DNA from: Pedobacter alluvionis
GTDB taxonomy: Bacteria > Bacteroidota > Bacteroidia > Sphingobacteriales > Sphingobacteriaceae
DNA: 64,000 bases
NCBI RefSeq assembly: GCF_003664035.1
Contig: NZ_RCCK01000010.1
Span: 620,001-684,000 of the forward strand
Direction: 5' to 3'
Below, in pieces: positions 18,598 through 27,058 of the stretch. Each line of letters starts with the position of its first letter. Position 1 is the first letter of the stretch. The translations under genes and the position numbers were made by a program. Below the pieces are notes generated by a model. The model made no database searches. It saw only the letters and a list, made by a program, of their open reading frames with translations, and was not told the origin of the DNA.

Positions 18598-19362
18598 ATG
18601 CTGTTAAAATCTGCATCACCATTTCCTTTTCAATTCGAACTTTTCGGAGAACAATATCATTATCATTATATTTTCGAAACCCTGGCATTTATTGTTGGTG
18701 TAAGGATGTATTACTATTATAAAAAAGGCATCGTAGATCAGATTTCTGACGAAAACAGGCTTTGGATTATGTTGGGAGCCATGTTTGGCGCATTGATAGG
18801 ATCTCGGGTGGTAGCTGTACTGGAAACTCCCGAGGTAATCAATCACCTAACGTTTTCAATTTTATATCAAAGTAAAACCATTGTTGGCGGCTTGCTTGGC
18901 GGTTTGTTTGGTGTCGAATTGATAAAAAAGATAATAGGTGTGAATATTGCTTCTGGAGACATCTATGTGATCCCCATTTTAGTGGCGCTGATTATAGGCC
19001 GTATTGGTTGCTTTTCCATGGGGATTGATGAACCAACTTATGGCGTTCCCACTCATTTTTTTATGGGTATGGATGTGGGCGACAGAATCCTTCGGCACCC
19101 GATAATGCTCTACGAGATGATTTATCTCCTGTTGTTAATTTTTCTTTTTAACAGATTAAAACTGGTGGAAATGATTAACGGGGATCGATTTAAACTATTT
19201 ATGGTATTGTATCTTCTATTTCGCTTCTTAATCGAATTTATTAAGCCTTACCATTCATTATTTTTAAATTTAAGCAGTATTCATTGGTCTGCATTGTTTA
19301 TTTTTATTTATTATTATAGATTCATCATCCGGATTTCTAAACAGATAGCTGCTAAAAAGTAA
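18598..19362 (+). CDS. Divergent prolipoprotein diacylglyceryl transferase (Lgt) paralogue
   Basis: This 254-residue membrane protein has about seven hydrophobic segments and the Lgt fold signature. TIVGGLLGG (94-102) corresponds to the Lgt SFHGG loop, GRIGCFSMG (134-142) to GRxGNFxN, and RHPIMLYE (166-173) and FRFLIEF (208-214) match conserved Lgt blocks. Two positions reported as critical in E. coli Lgt differ: the loop His is V96 and the GRxGN Asn is C138. The arginines at 135 and 209 and Glu213 are retained. It may therefore act on a different acceptor than a lipobox cysteine. It starts directly on the preceding stop and lies 5 bases before the radical SAM gene. Confidence 0.78.
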   Translation: MLLKSASPFPFQFELFGEQYHYHYIFETLAFIVGVRMYYYYKKGIVDQISDENRLWIMLGAMFGALIGSRVVAVLETPEVINHLTFSILYQSKTIVGGLLGGLFGVELIKKIIGVNIASGDIYVIPILVALIIGRIGCFSMGIDEPTYGVPTHFFMGMDVGDRILRHPIMLYEMIYLLLLIFLFNRLKLVEMINGDRFKLFMVLYLLFRFLIEFIKPYHSLFLNLSSIHWSALFIFIYYYRFIIRISKQIAAKK

Positions 19363-19367
19363 ACACT

Positions 19368-20762
19368 ATGGCCAATACCAGAGATTATATATACTACGAT
19401 TATACCAAGAGCCTTTGTCCGGAATGTTTACAGCTTTGCGATGCGAAAATTGTTTTTCAGGATGCTAAAGTGTTTATGTTGAAAAACTGCAGAACGCATG
19501 GTGATAGTAAAGTGATGATTGCCGATGATGTTGAATACTACAAACAGATCCGGAATTACAATAAACAATCGGAAATGCCGCTTAAGTTCAATACCAAAGT
19601 GCATTACGGTTGCCCTTACGATTGCGGTTTGTGTACTGATCATGAACAGCATTCGTGCTTAACGGTAATAGAAGTTACTGATCGTTGCAACCTGGCTTGT
19701 CCGACATGTTATGCCATGTCGTCGCCAAGTTATGGCAGGCACCGTACGCTGGCAGAAATAGAACGCATGATGGATGTGGTAGTGGCGAACGAGGGTGAGC
19801 CTGATGTGGTACAACTCTCAGGCGGAGAACCAACGGTACATCCTGAGTTTTTTAAGATTTTAGATCTTGCCAAAACTAAACCCATTAAACACCTGATGGT
19901 GAATACCAATGGAATCAGGATTGCCAAGGATATTAATTTTGTGGAAAAACTGGCAACTTATATGCCTGATTTTGAAATCTACCTGCAGTTTGATAGTTTC
20001 AGTCCCGAGGTATTAACAAAGCTAAGAGGCGAAGACCTTACCGAAGTGCGAAGAAAGGCTATCGATCATTTAAATCAGTTTAATGTATCTACTACTTTGG
20101 TGGTAACCTTGCAAAATGGGTTGAATGATCATGAAATTGGTGATATTTTAGATTATGCATTAAAGCAGAAATGTGTTCGTGGCGTTACTTTCCAGCCTAC
20201 CCAGGTTGCCGGAAGAAATGATGATTATAATGATCAGCAGGGAAGAATCACCTTAACTGAGGTACGCAGAAAAATTTATGAGCAATACCCAACCTTTACC
20301 CCACAAGATTTAATCCCTGTGCCATGTAATCCCGATGCACTGTGTATGGCTTATGCTTTAAAAATCGGTGATGAGGTGATTCCGATGACACATTTGATCA
20401 ATCCCGAAGATTTGCTCAACAATTCAAAAAATACCATTGTTTTTGAACACGATGAAAAATTGAAAGAACACATGCTCAACTTGTTTAGTACAGGTGTTTC
20501 AGTAGATTGTGCCGAAGATACCTTTGGCGAACTGATGTGTTGCCTGCCCAGGGTAAAATCAGATAGTTTAAGTTATGACAATTTATTTCGGATCATTATC
20601 ATGAATTTTATGGACCCGCTGGACTTTGATGTACGTGCAGTTAAAAAATCATGTGTACATATTGTGAGCGATAAATACAAAATGGTACCCTTCGAAACCA
20701 TGAATATTTTTTACCGTGACAATAAAATAGATTTAATCAGGGAAAAATTAAATATGAACTAA
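19368..20762 (+). CDS. Radical SAM protein of the MJ0619/tetraether-synthase-like family
   Basis: The radical SAM cluster motif is C107-x3-C111-x2-C114 in EVTDRCNLACPTCYA. Around it lies a set of cysteines characteristic of the MJ0619 family. An N-terminal rubredoxin-like site C17PEC20 pairs with C41-x2-H44. GC82PYDC86GLC89 with C97 probably binds an auxiliary cluster. Further cysteines are C-terminal (VPCNPDALC, VDCAEDTFGELMCC). A GGEPTVHPEF SAM-binding segment follows. Established members of this family include an archaeal pterin methyltransferase candidate and the tetraether lipid synthase Tes. The bacterial function is unknown to me. An Lgt-like neighbour suggests lipid chemistry, which is inference. 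Confidence 0.85.
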   Translation: MANTRDYIYYDYTKSLCPECLQLCDAKIVFQDAKVFMLKNCRTHGDSKVMIADDVEYYKQIRNYNKQSEMPLKFNTKVHYGCPYDCGLCTDHEQHSCLTVIEVTDRCNLACPTCYAMSSPSYGRHRTLAEIERMMDVVVANEGEPDVVQLSGGEPTVHPEFFKILDLAKTKPIKHLMVNTNGIRIAKDINFVEKLATYMPDFEIYLQFDSFSPEVLTKLRGEDLTEVRRKAIDHLNQFNVSTTLVVTLQNGLNDHEIGDILDYALKQKCVRGVTFQPTQVAGRNDDYNDQQGRITLTEVRRKIYEQYPTFTPQDLIPVPCNPDALCMAYALKIGDEVIPMTHLINPEDLLNNSKNTIVFEHDEKLKEHMLNLFSTGVSVDCAEDTFGELMCCLPRVKSDSLSYDNLFRIIIMNFMDPLDFDVRAVKKSCVHIVSDKYKMVPFETMNIFYRDNKIDLIREKLNMN

Positions 20763-20763
20763 T

Positions 20764-20958
20764 ATGGATGGTTTATTTGGCTTATTTGTAATTTATTGTC
20801 TTACCGCAATTGTACTTTTTGTAGTTGGCCTTATTCAGATTATTATTAAATCGTCCAGAAACGAACCCGTAAAACCCGGGCTAAAATTGCTTATTATTTC
20901 AGTAATTATGGTGGTAATCGGTTTTGGTGCTTGTGCAGTATTACTCGCCAACAGTTAA
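20764..20958 (+). CDS. Small two-TM membrane protein, copy 1
   Basis: This 64-residue protein consists of two hydrophobic helices (about 4-26 and 41-62) around a basic loop, SSRNEPVKPGLK. It starts one base after the radical SAM stop, so it is translationally linked. It is clearly paralogous to the next gene: the loop core EPVKPGLKL and the ending GACAV are shared. No known family is recognised. It may be a membrane partner of the Lgt-like or radical SAM protein. Confidence 0.75.
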   Translation: MDGLFGLFVIYCLTAIVLFVVGLIQIIIKSSRNEPVKPGLKLLIISVIMVVIGFGACAVLLANS

Positions 20959-20972
20959 TTTCAAAATAAATC

Positions 20973-21167
20973 ATGGAACTTTTTATTGTATACTGGGTAA
21001 TTGTCGGATTGTTATTTACAATTGGTATCATTCAAATCATTGTAAAAGCAGCTAAAAATCAACCTGTTAAGCCAGGACTTAAATTGGTTATTGCTTCAGT
21101 GATTATGCTGGTAATCGGAGCGGGGGCATGCGCGGTAATTCTATCTAATTTAAATATTGGCCATTAG
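20973..21167 (+). CDS. Small two-TM membrane protein, copy 2
   Basis: This 64-residue tandem duplicate of the preceding gene has the same layout: helix, loop AAKNQPVKPGLK, helix ending GAGACAVIL. The two copies have diverged in their first helix, so the duplication is not recent. It is the last gene of the operon. No convincing terminator is seen before pheT, only a short hairpin at 21247-21283. Confidence 0.75.
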   Translation: MELFIVYWVIVGLLFTIGIIQIIVKAAKNQPVKPGLKLVIASVIMLVIGAGACAVILSNLNIGH

Positions 21168-21246
21168 TCATTTTTATTGTGTCAAGATTGCGGGTTTGGC
21201 TTTCTCCTTTAACCTTTAAATAATATCTTTGCGTTTTATAGAAATA

Positions 21247-21283
21247 GAGTATCAGTTCAGATTTGTCTTGATACCTGATACTC
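21247..21283. repeat. Hairpin upstream of pheT (GTATCAGG words)
   Basis: Perfect 9-bp arms GAGTATCAG and CTGATACTC lie 18 bases before the pheT start. The 12-mer ATACCTGATACT is shared exactly with the hairpin before rpoC at 55123-55134, so it belongs to a dispersed family rather than being a pheT-specific attenuator. Confidence 0.65.
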
Positions 21284-21300
21284 AAACTTGATACTCCAAA

Positions 21301-23700
21301 ATGAAAATATCATATAACTGGTTAAAACAATTCGTACAGATTGATAAAACACCTCAGGAACTTTCCTTAATCCTTACCAATGTTGGTTTAGAAGTAGAAA
21401 GTGTAGAAAAAGTGCAGCCCGTTGTGGGCGGCTTGGAGGGTTTGGTTATCGGCGAAGTGTTAACCTGTGTTCAGCATCCAAATGCCGATCGTTTGCGCAT
21501 TACTACGGTAAATGTTGGCGGTAAAGAAAACCTTCAGATTGTATGCGGTGCTCCAAATGTAGGCCCTGGTCAAAAAGTAGTAGTAGCCACAGTGGGTACA
21601 ACGGTATATCCTTTAGAGGGAGAGCCTTTTAAGATAAAAGAATCAAAAATCAGGGGCGAACTTTCTCAGGGCATGATCTGTGCAGAAGATGAAATTGGCT
21701 TAGGAAAGTCTCATGATGGAATTATGATCCTTGACGAGGATACCGAAATTGGGATCCGTGCAAAAGACCATTTCAAAATGGATGATGATTTTGTTTTCGA
21801 AATCGGATTAACCCCAAACCGTGCCGATGCGGCTTCGCATTTAGGTGTGGCAAGAGATTTAGCGGCTTATTTCAGAAGTGAATATGAAATGCCTGATCTT
21901 TTAACTTTTAAAACAGATAACGAAAATCTGGTAATTTCCGTTGAAGTAGAAGATTTGGCCGCTTGTCCGCGTTACAGCAGCCTTACCCTTTCTGGCGTTA
22001 CCGTGAAAGAATCGCCGGAGTGGTTGAAAGATAAATTAAAGGTAATTGGTTTACGTCCGATCAATAATGTGGTTGATATTACCAATTATGTACTTCATGG
22101 TTTAGGTCAGCCTTTACATGCTTTCGACGCCGATAAAATTACCGGAGGAAAAGTAATCGTGAAAAAAGTTGCTGAAGGAACACCGTTTATAACCCTTGAT
22201 GATGTGGAGCGTAAGTTAAGTGCAGATGATTTAATGATCTGCAATACTGAAGCGCCAATGTGTATCGCGGGTGTTTTCGGTGGAAAGTCTTCTGGTGTTG
22301 ACACCAATACCAAAAATATTTTCTTAGAAAGTGCTTACTTTAATTCGGTTTCTGTACGTAAAACATCAAAAAGACATGGCTTAAAAACCGATGCCTCTTT
22401 CCGTTACGAGCGTGGCACCGATCCGGAGATTACAGTTACGGCTTTAAAATACGCGGCTTTATTGATTAAAGAACTGGCTGGAGGCGAAATTTCTTCATCA
22501 GTTTCTGATATTTATCCAAGTCCTATCAAACCGTTCGAATTTGAAGTAAGTTATACCAATATCAATAAATTAATCGGTGCAAATATTCCTTCAACCGAAA
22601 TCAAACACATTATTACAGCTTTAGGTATTTCAGCAACCAATACTTCTGATGATACTTTAGCTTTAAGAGTGCCATCGTTTAAAGTTGATGTGACGCGTGA
22701 GTGCGATATTACTGAAGAAGTGCTGCGTATTTATGGTTATGACAATATCGAAATTCCGGCAAAGGTAAATGCCTCACTTTCATATAGCGTTAAGCCTGAA
22801 AAAGAAAATACGCATAATGTAATTGCAGATATGCTTGCCGCTAATGGTTATGCAGAAATTATGTGTAACTCGTTAACTAAATCGGCCTATTCGAAAAATT
22901 TAGATGAAGCCGTATTTATTCTAAATCCTTTAAGCAGCGACTTAAATGTAATGCGCCAGAATTTATTGATGCCGGCATTAGAAAGCGTAGCCTACAACCA
23001 AAACCGTAAAAATGCTGATGTAAAGTTTTATGAATTCGGTAAAACCTACCATTTGATCAATGAGCAATATGTAGAGCGCCCAAGGTTGTTATTGTTGATT
23101 TCGGGCGCTAAACAAAGCGAGCAATGGAACCATAATGCTAAGTCATCTACTTTCTATAATTTAAAATCAGCAGTTGATGCAATCATATCACGTTTAGGTA
23201 TTGCAAGCTATCAGTCTGACGATTTAAATGATGAAAACTTTGCTTACGGAATTAAATATTTCCGTGGAGATAAAACACTGGTAAGTTTTGGTGCGGCTTC
23301 AAAAGCGGACCGCAAAGTGGCTGATGTAAATGCGGAAGTATTTTATGCTGATTTCGATTGGGCAACCTTATTAGATATTGTAAGGAAAAATAAAATTGTA
23401 CATAAAGATGTTTCTAAATACCCGCAGGTTCGTCGCGATCTTTCATTGTTGATTGATCAAAATGTAACTTTCGATACCTTAAAGGGTATTGCATTTAAAA
23501 CCGATAAAAAGCTGATCAAGGAAATTGGTGTATTCGATGTATACGTTGGTGATAAATTGCCGGAGGGGAAAAAATCGTATGCCTTGAATTTTATTTTGCA
23601 GGATGAGGAACAAACCCTAACCGATAAGCAGATTGAAAACACGATGCAGAAATTAATCGCGAATTTAACGGCACAAGCTGGTGCAGAAATTAGGAAATAA
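21301..23700 (+). CDS. pheT: Phenylalanyl-tRNA synthetase beta subunit
   Basis: PheT forms the alpha2-beta2 PheRS; the beta chain carries tRNA binding and editing. The 799 residues begin MKISYNWLKQFV. An EMAP/OB-type tRNA-binding domain follows (about 40-150, with HPNADRLRI and CGAPNV). The B3/4 editing domain contains RPINNVVDITNYV, then B5, a catalytic-like core, and a C-terminal anticodon-binding FDX domain (YPQVRRDLSLLID). pheS is not in this window, as is common in Bacteroidota. Confidence 0.97.
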   Translation: MKISYNWLKQFVQIDKTPQELSLILTNVGLEVESVEKVQPVVGGLEGLVIGEVLTCVQHPNADRLRITTVNVGGKENLQIVCGAPNVGPGQKVVVATVGTTVYPLEGEPFKIKESKIRGELSQGMICAEDEIGLGKSHDGIMILDEDTEIGIRAKDHFKMDDDFVFEIGLTPNRADAASHLGVARDLAAYFRSEYEMPDLLTFKTDNENLVISVEVEDLAACPRYSSLTLSGVTVKESPEWLKDKLKVIGLRPINNVVDITNYVLHGLGQPLHAFDADKITGGKVIVKKVAEGTPFITLDDVERKLSADDLMICNTEAPMCIAGVFGGKSSGVDTNTKNIFLESAYFNSVSVRKTSKRHGLKTDASFRYERGTDPEITVTALKYAALLIKELAGGEISSSVSDIYPSPIKPFEFEVSYTNINKLIGANIPSTEIKHIITALGISATNTSDDTLALRVPSFKVDVTRECDITEEVLRIYGYDNIEIPAKVNASLSYSVKPEKENTHNVIADMLAANGYAEIMCNSLTKSAYSKNLDEAVFILNPLSSDLNVMRQNLLMPALESVAYNQNRKNADVKFYEFGKTYHLINEQYVERPRLLLLISGAKQSEQWNHNAKSSTFYNLKSAVDAIISRLGIASYQSDDLNDENFAYGIKYFRGDKTLVSFGAASKADRKVADVNAEVFYADFDWATLLDIVRKNKIVHKDVSKYPQVRRDLSLLIDQNVTFDTLKGIAFKTDKKLIKEIGVFDVYVGDKLPEGKKSYALNFILQDEEQTLTDKQIENTMQKLIANLTAQAGAEIRK

Positions 23701-23731
23701 AATATAAATTCGTATTTTTAGAAATAAATTC

Positions 23732-24022
23732 ATGACTTCTGTTTCAGATCAGTTAGATAAGGTATTACAAAAAACAGCTCAGGTAATTGAGTTATGTAAT
23801 GCGCTACAGGAAGAAAATGATTTATTAAAGCTTGAAAATCAATCGTTAAAAGTAGCACTCGATACAGCGAAAGGCAAAAATTTGGAACTTGACGAAAAAT
23901 TAAGGGTTACAAAATTGGCTAAAAGTATAGAGGGAACAAGTGAAAAATCGCTTGACATTAAACAAAAAATTAACGATTTTGTGCGTGAGATTGATAAGAG
24001 TATTGCATTATTAAAAAAATAA
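23732..24022 (+). CDS. Small coiled-coil protein upstream of zapA
   Basis: This 96-residue, almost wholly helical protein has a clear coiled coil at about 10-60 (ALQEENDLLKLENQSLKVAL). The C-terminal part also looks helical (DIKQKINDFVREIDKSIALL). It lies between pheT and zapA, 33 bases before the latter, and is probably cotranscribed. Its size, shape and position resemble ZapB-like partners of cell division, but sequence identity to ZapB is not evident. The role is inferred from context. Confidence 0.75.
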   Translation: MTSVSDQLDKVLQKTAQVIELCNALQEENDLLKLENQSLKVALDTAKGKNLELDEKLRVTKLAKSIEGTSEKSLDIKQKINDFVREIDKSIALLKK

Positions 24023-24055
24023 TGATGCAAAGAAATCAGAAACTAAGCTAAACAA

Positions 24056-24346
24056 ATGGGAGAAATCTCGATTAAAATAACCATTTCCGACCGTATTTAT
24101 CCACTAAAGGTGAATATGGAAGAGGAAGAAATTGTGAGACGGGCAGCAAAAATGATCAATGAACGCATAAAAGATTATCAGGATAATTATGCGGTTAGAG
24201 ATAAGCAGGATCTTCTTTCTATGGCCGTGTTGCATTATGCAACAGCCGTATTAAGAACAGAAAACAAAGTACAAAGTCAGGATACTGCTGTTGCCGATAA
24301 AGTTGAAGAATTGGATGTTTTACTCAATAATTTCTTTTTAAAATAA
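24056..24346 (+). CDS. zapA: Cell division protein ZapA
   Basis: ZapA bundles FtsZ filaments at midcell. The 96 residues show the family pattern: ISIKITISDRIYPLKVNMEEE beta hairpins, then RRAAKMINERIKDYQ and a C-terminal helix that forms a coiled-coil tetramer. The position next to a small coiled-coil gene and just before a probable 6S-like RNA matches the zapA-ssrS neighbourhood known from other bacteria. Confidence 0.9.
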   Translation: MGEISIKITISDRIYPLKVNMEEEEIVRRAAKMINERIKDYQDNYAVRDKQDLLSMAVLHYATAVLRTENKVQSQDTAVADKVEELDVLLNNFFLK

Positions 24347-24366
24347 GGTTCGTTCTTTCGGCAATT

Positions 24367-24443
24367 CGTCACTCTGAACTTGTTTCAGGGCCTGTTTAAT
24401 AAGCTCCCGAAATAAATCCGGGAACTATCTGATCAGGATGACA
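24367..24443. repeat. REP-like palindrome, family C
   Basis: The arms CGTCACTCTGAACTTGTTTC and GATCAGGATGACAG flank an inner hairpin CTCCCGAAATAAATCCGGGA. It follows zapA directly and is related to 26248-26296. Confidence 0.65.
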
Positions 24444-24465
24444 GTGCCAATATTTAGCATTAAAA

Positions 24466-24642
24466 CATAGCCGCGGCTAGTTTTTGAGTTTCAAATTTTA
24501 TAAAACTTAACACTTCAATATCTATAGGGTTAAGAGGGCGTATTTCATCTGCTATGGCACCTGAAAATGGCTTAAACCCTAATTATGCTTAGTTGAGGTT
24601 TAAAATGTATGAGACTTTAAAGATTAGTTGCGGTTTTTTTTT
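24466..24642 (+). ncRNA. Candidate 6S-like structured RNA between zapA and rny
   Basis: Two segments can pair without a mismatch over 20 bp, counting G-U pairs: 24469-24488 (AGCCGCGGCTAGTTTTTGAG) with 24616-24635 (TTTAAAGATTAGTTGCGGTT). This closing stem is followed by a U tract to 24642. Inside lies a second hairpin, AGGGTTAAG (24526-24534) with CTTAAACCCT (24571-24580), with one bulged base, separated from the closing stem by asymmetric unpaired regions. A length near 175 bases, a long rod with a central bubble and the position behind zapA all fit 6S RNA, the RNA polymerase-binding regulator. The assignment is structural, not by sequence match. Confidence 0.5.
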
Positions 24643-24656
24643 ACTTAAAAAACAAA

Positions 24657-26228
24657 ATGGAAATAGTTGAAATATTAGGATATGTATTTGCCGTAATAGC
24701 GGGTATAGCTATCGGAGTAGTGGTAGGAAGATTCCTCCTGCGTAACTTGCTTAAACAGCAGGAAGTTGCCGCACAAAACAAAGTGAAAAAGATTTTAAAA
24801 GATGCAGAAAACAATGCAGAGATTTTAAAAAAGAATAAACTTTTAGAAGCAAAAGAAAAGTTTTTGCAAATGAAAGCGGAGCATGAGCAAGAAGTGAATG
24901 CCAAAAACAATAACATTAACCAACGCGAAAACACCATGAAGCAGAAAGAGCAATCGGTGAACCAGCGCATGGAAAACTTCAATAAAAAAGAACAGGAACT
25001 CGATAAGCACAAAAGCAACCTCGAAAAACAAACTGAACTTGCTATTAAAAAGCAAGAAGAGGTAGAAGTGCTTAAAAATCAACACCTAACACAATTGGAA
25101 ACTATTGCAGGTTTATCGGCCGAAGAGGCTAAAAACCAGTTGGTAGAAAACCTAAAAGAAGTTGCCCGTACACAGGCCATGATCCAGATTAAGGATATTG
25201 TTGATGAAGCCAAGCTAACTGCGAGCAAAGAAGCTAAAAAAGTGGTTATCCAAACCATTCAGCGTACGGCCACCGAAGCTGCGATTGAAAACTCTGTTTC
25301 TATTTTTCATATCGAAAGTGACGAGATTAAAGGTCGCGTTATTGGTAGAGAAGGTAGAAATATCCGCGCTTTAGAAGCTGCAACCGGTATTGAGATTATT
25401 GTGGATGATACACCAGAAGCCATTATTTTATCCGGTTTCGACCCGGTAAGAAGAGAAATTGCCCGTTTAGCTTTACACCGTTTGGTAACAGATGGTCGTA
25501 TCCACCCGGCGCGTATTGAGGAAATTGTAGCGAAGACCAAAAAACAGATCGAAGATGAGATTGTAGAAATTGGTGAACGTACCGTGATCGATTTAGGTAT
25601 TCACGGTTTACACCCTGAACTGATCCGCATGGTTGGTCGTATGCGTTACCGTTCATCTTATGGCCAAAACCTGTTACATCACTCTCGTGAAGTAGCAAAT
25701 TTCTGTGCTACTATGGCTGCAGAGTTAGGTTTAAATGCTAAAATGGCCAAACGTGCAGGTTTATTACACGATATAGGTAAAGTGCCCGATGATAATCCTG
25801 AATTGCCACACGCAATTTTAGGGATGCAACTGGCCGAAAAATATAAAGAGCACCCTGAAATCTGCAATGCCATTGGTGCCCACCACGATGAAATTGAGAT
25901 GACTTCAATGATTTCTCCAATCATTCAGGCTTGTGATGCTATTTCTGGTGCCCGTCCGGGTGCCCGTCGTGAGGTAGTAGAAAGTTACATCAAGCGTTTA
26001 AAAGACCTTGAAGAACTGGCTTTATCTTACCCTGGTGTAGAAAAAACTTTTGCTATCCAGGCTGGTAGAGAGTTACGTGTAATTGTAGAAAGTGAACGCA
26101 TTACCGATGCACAGGCAGAACTTTTAGCCGCCGATATTTCAACACGTATTCAAACCGAAATGACCTATCCTGGACAGATTAAGGTTACCGTAATTAGAGA
26201 AACCCGTTCTGTAGCATTTGCGAAGTAA
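24657..26228 (+). CDS. rny: Ribonuclease Y
   Basis: RNase Y is a membrane-anchored endoribonuclease that initiates mRNA decay. The 523 residues have an N-terminal membrane helix (about 5-25) and a long coiled coil (about 35-170). A KH RNA-binding domain follows ([16 protein letters not shown], near 224-240), then an HD metal-phosphohydrolase domain with LLHDIGKV near 370. The order and length match the family exactly. It has its own transcription unit after the structured RNA and a terminator at 26393. Confidence 0.96.
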   Translation: MEIVEILGYVFAVIAGIAIGVVVGRFLLRNLLKQQEVAAQNKVKKILKDAENNAEILKKNKLLEAKEKFLQMKAEHEQEVNAKNNNINQRENTMKQKEQSVNQRMENFNKKEQELDKHKSNLEKQTELAIKKQEEVEVLKNQHLTQLETIAGLSAEEAKNQLVENLKEVARTQAMIQIKDIVDEAKLTASKEAKKVVIQTIQRTATEAAIENSVSIFHIESDEIKGRVIGREGRNIRALEAATGIEIIVDDTPEAIILSGFDPVRREIARLALHRLVTDGRIHPARIEEIVAKTKKQIEDEIVEIGERTVIDLGIHGLHPELIRMVGRMRYRSSYGQNLLHHSREVANFCATMAAELGLNAKMAKRAGLLHDIGKVPDDNPELPHAILGMQLAEKYKEHPEICNAIGAHHDEIEMTSMISPIIQACDAISGARPGARREVVESYIKRLKDLEELALSYPGVEKTFAIQAGRELRVIVESERITDAQAELLAADISTRIQTEMTYPGQIKVTVIRETRSVAFAK

Positions 26229-26247
26229 AGAAAGCAATTTGCCGAAT

Positions 26248-26367
26248 CGTCATCCTGAACTTGTTTCAGGATCTTAGTAGTAGGGGATGCTGAAATAAAT
26301 TTACCTCTAACCTCGGTTCGTGTCCTCACGAAACGATACGGCAAAAAGTTAGTGAAGACACAAACCT
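26248..26367. repeat. REP-like family C copy plus adjacent hairpin
   Basis: CGTCATCCTGAACTTGTTTC starts a family C copy (26248-26296). It is followed by a second inverted repeat: GGTTCGTGTCCTCAC (26314-26328) with GTGAAGACACAAACC (26353-26367). Confidence 0.6.
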
Positions 26368-26392
26368 TGGCGAATGAATTAAACAATATATT

Positions 26393-26422
26393 AAGCGATG
26401 GAATATCCATCGCTTTTTTTAT
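26393..26422 (+). terminator. Rho-independent terminator after rny
   Basis: The stem AAGCGATGG with CCATCGCTT is followed by a T-rich run. It lies just before the DUF962 gene start. Confidence 0.85.
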
Positions 26423-26431
26423 TTTTACATA

Positions 26432-26947
26432 ATGAGCAAGCAAACCATTCAAATTGAACCAAAGAGACCTGTAGATGTGCTTTTTGATAAGTACGCCGAA
26501 AGTCACCAAAATCCGACTAACAAACTGGTACACTGGATCTGTGTTCCATTAATTGTATTCAGTTTATTGGGTTTAATCTGGCAGATTCCTTTTCCGCATA
26601 TTGGCTTTTTAGGTAGCTATAACGGTTTCTTTAACTGGGCTTCGTTCCTTTTGGCCTTTAGCTTATATTATTATTTCACTTTATCACCTGTATTGTTTTT
26701 TCTGATGATCTGGGTGGTCGGCCTAATGAGTTACATCATCGTCAAAATTGAGCAGGCGGTAGGCTTGGGTAGTGGGACGGCCTATGCCATTTATGCAGCA
26801 ATATTTGTTGCGGCCTGGATTGGTCAGTTTATTGGTCATAAAATTGAAGGAAAGAAACCATCATTCCTGGATGATGTTAAGTTTTTGTTAATAGGTCCAA
26901 TCTGGTTATTGCACTTCATTTGCAAGAAAGCGGGTATTCGTTACTGA
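26432..26947 (+). CDS. DUF962/Mpo1-like membrane protein
   Basis: This 171-residue protein has about four hydrophobic segments. The N-terminal motif VDVLFDKYAESHQNPTNKLVHWICVP carries the family H-x3-N...N-x3-H pattern, with a later His in GQFIGHKIEGKKPSFLDD. Yeast Mpo1, a member of this family, is an Fe2+-dependent dioxygenase of 2-hydroxy fatty acid alpha-oxidation. Bacterial members are less studied, so a fatty acid hydroxylase or dioxygenase role is plausible only. Hydroxy fatty acids are abundant in this phylum, which fits. Confidence 0.8.
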   Translation: MSKQTIQIEPKRPVDVLFDKYAESHQNPTNKLVHWICVPLIVFSLLGLIWQIPFPHIGFLGSYNGFFNWASFLLAFSLYYYFTLSPVLFFLMIWVVGLMSYIIVKIEQAVGLGSGTAYAIYAAIFVAAWIGQFIGHKIEGKKPSFLDDVKFLLIGPIWLLHFICKKAGIRY

Positions 26948-26959
26948 TTCTAAAAGTGA

Positions 26960-27037
26960 TTAACATTTAGTTAACCTTAAAGTAAAGTAATATTAATTAA
27001 TATCTAACTTGCAGTTAACACTGCGGTAATACTTTTG
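26960..27037 (+). promoter_or_regulatory. Phased 11-bp TTAAC boxes and promoter of the TonB receptor
   Basis: NTAA words start at 26960, 26971, 26982, 26993, 27004, 27015 and 27026, exactly 11 bases apart. The four strongest are TTAAC, TTAAC, CTAAC and TTAAC. The -7 element TACTTTTG (27030-27037) starts 15 bases after the start of the box at 27015. Eleven-base direct repeats of TTAACA type are what PhoP/PhoB-class response regulators bind, so a Pho-like box is inferred. A perfect inverted repeat, GCAGT-TAAC-ACTGC, covers 27011-27024. Confidence 0.65.
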
Positions 27038-27058
27038 CCCTTATCAAATAAAGGCAAA

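Noticed and set aside
21247..21283. pheT attenuator or T-box
   Set aside because: The hairpin lacks a U tract, there is no Phe-rich leader peptide or T-box sequence, and the same 12-mer occurs before rpoC.
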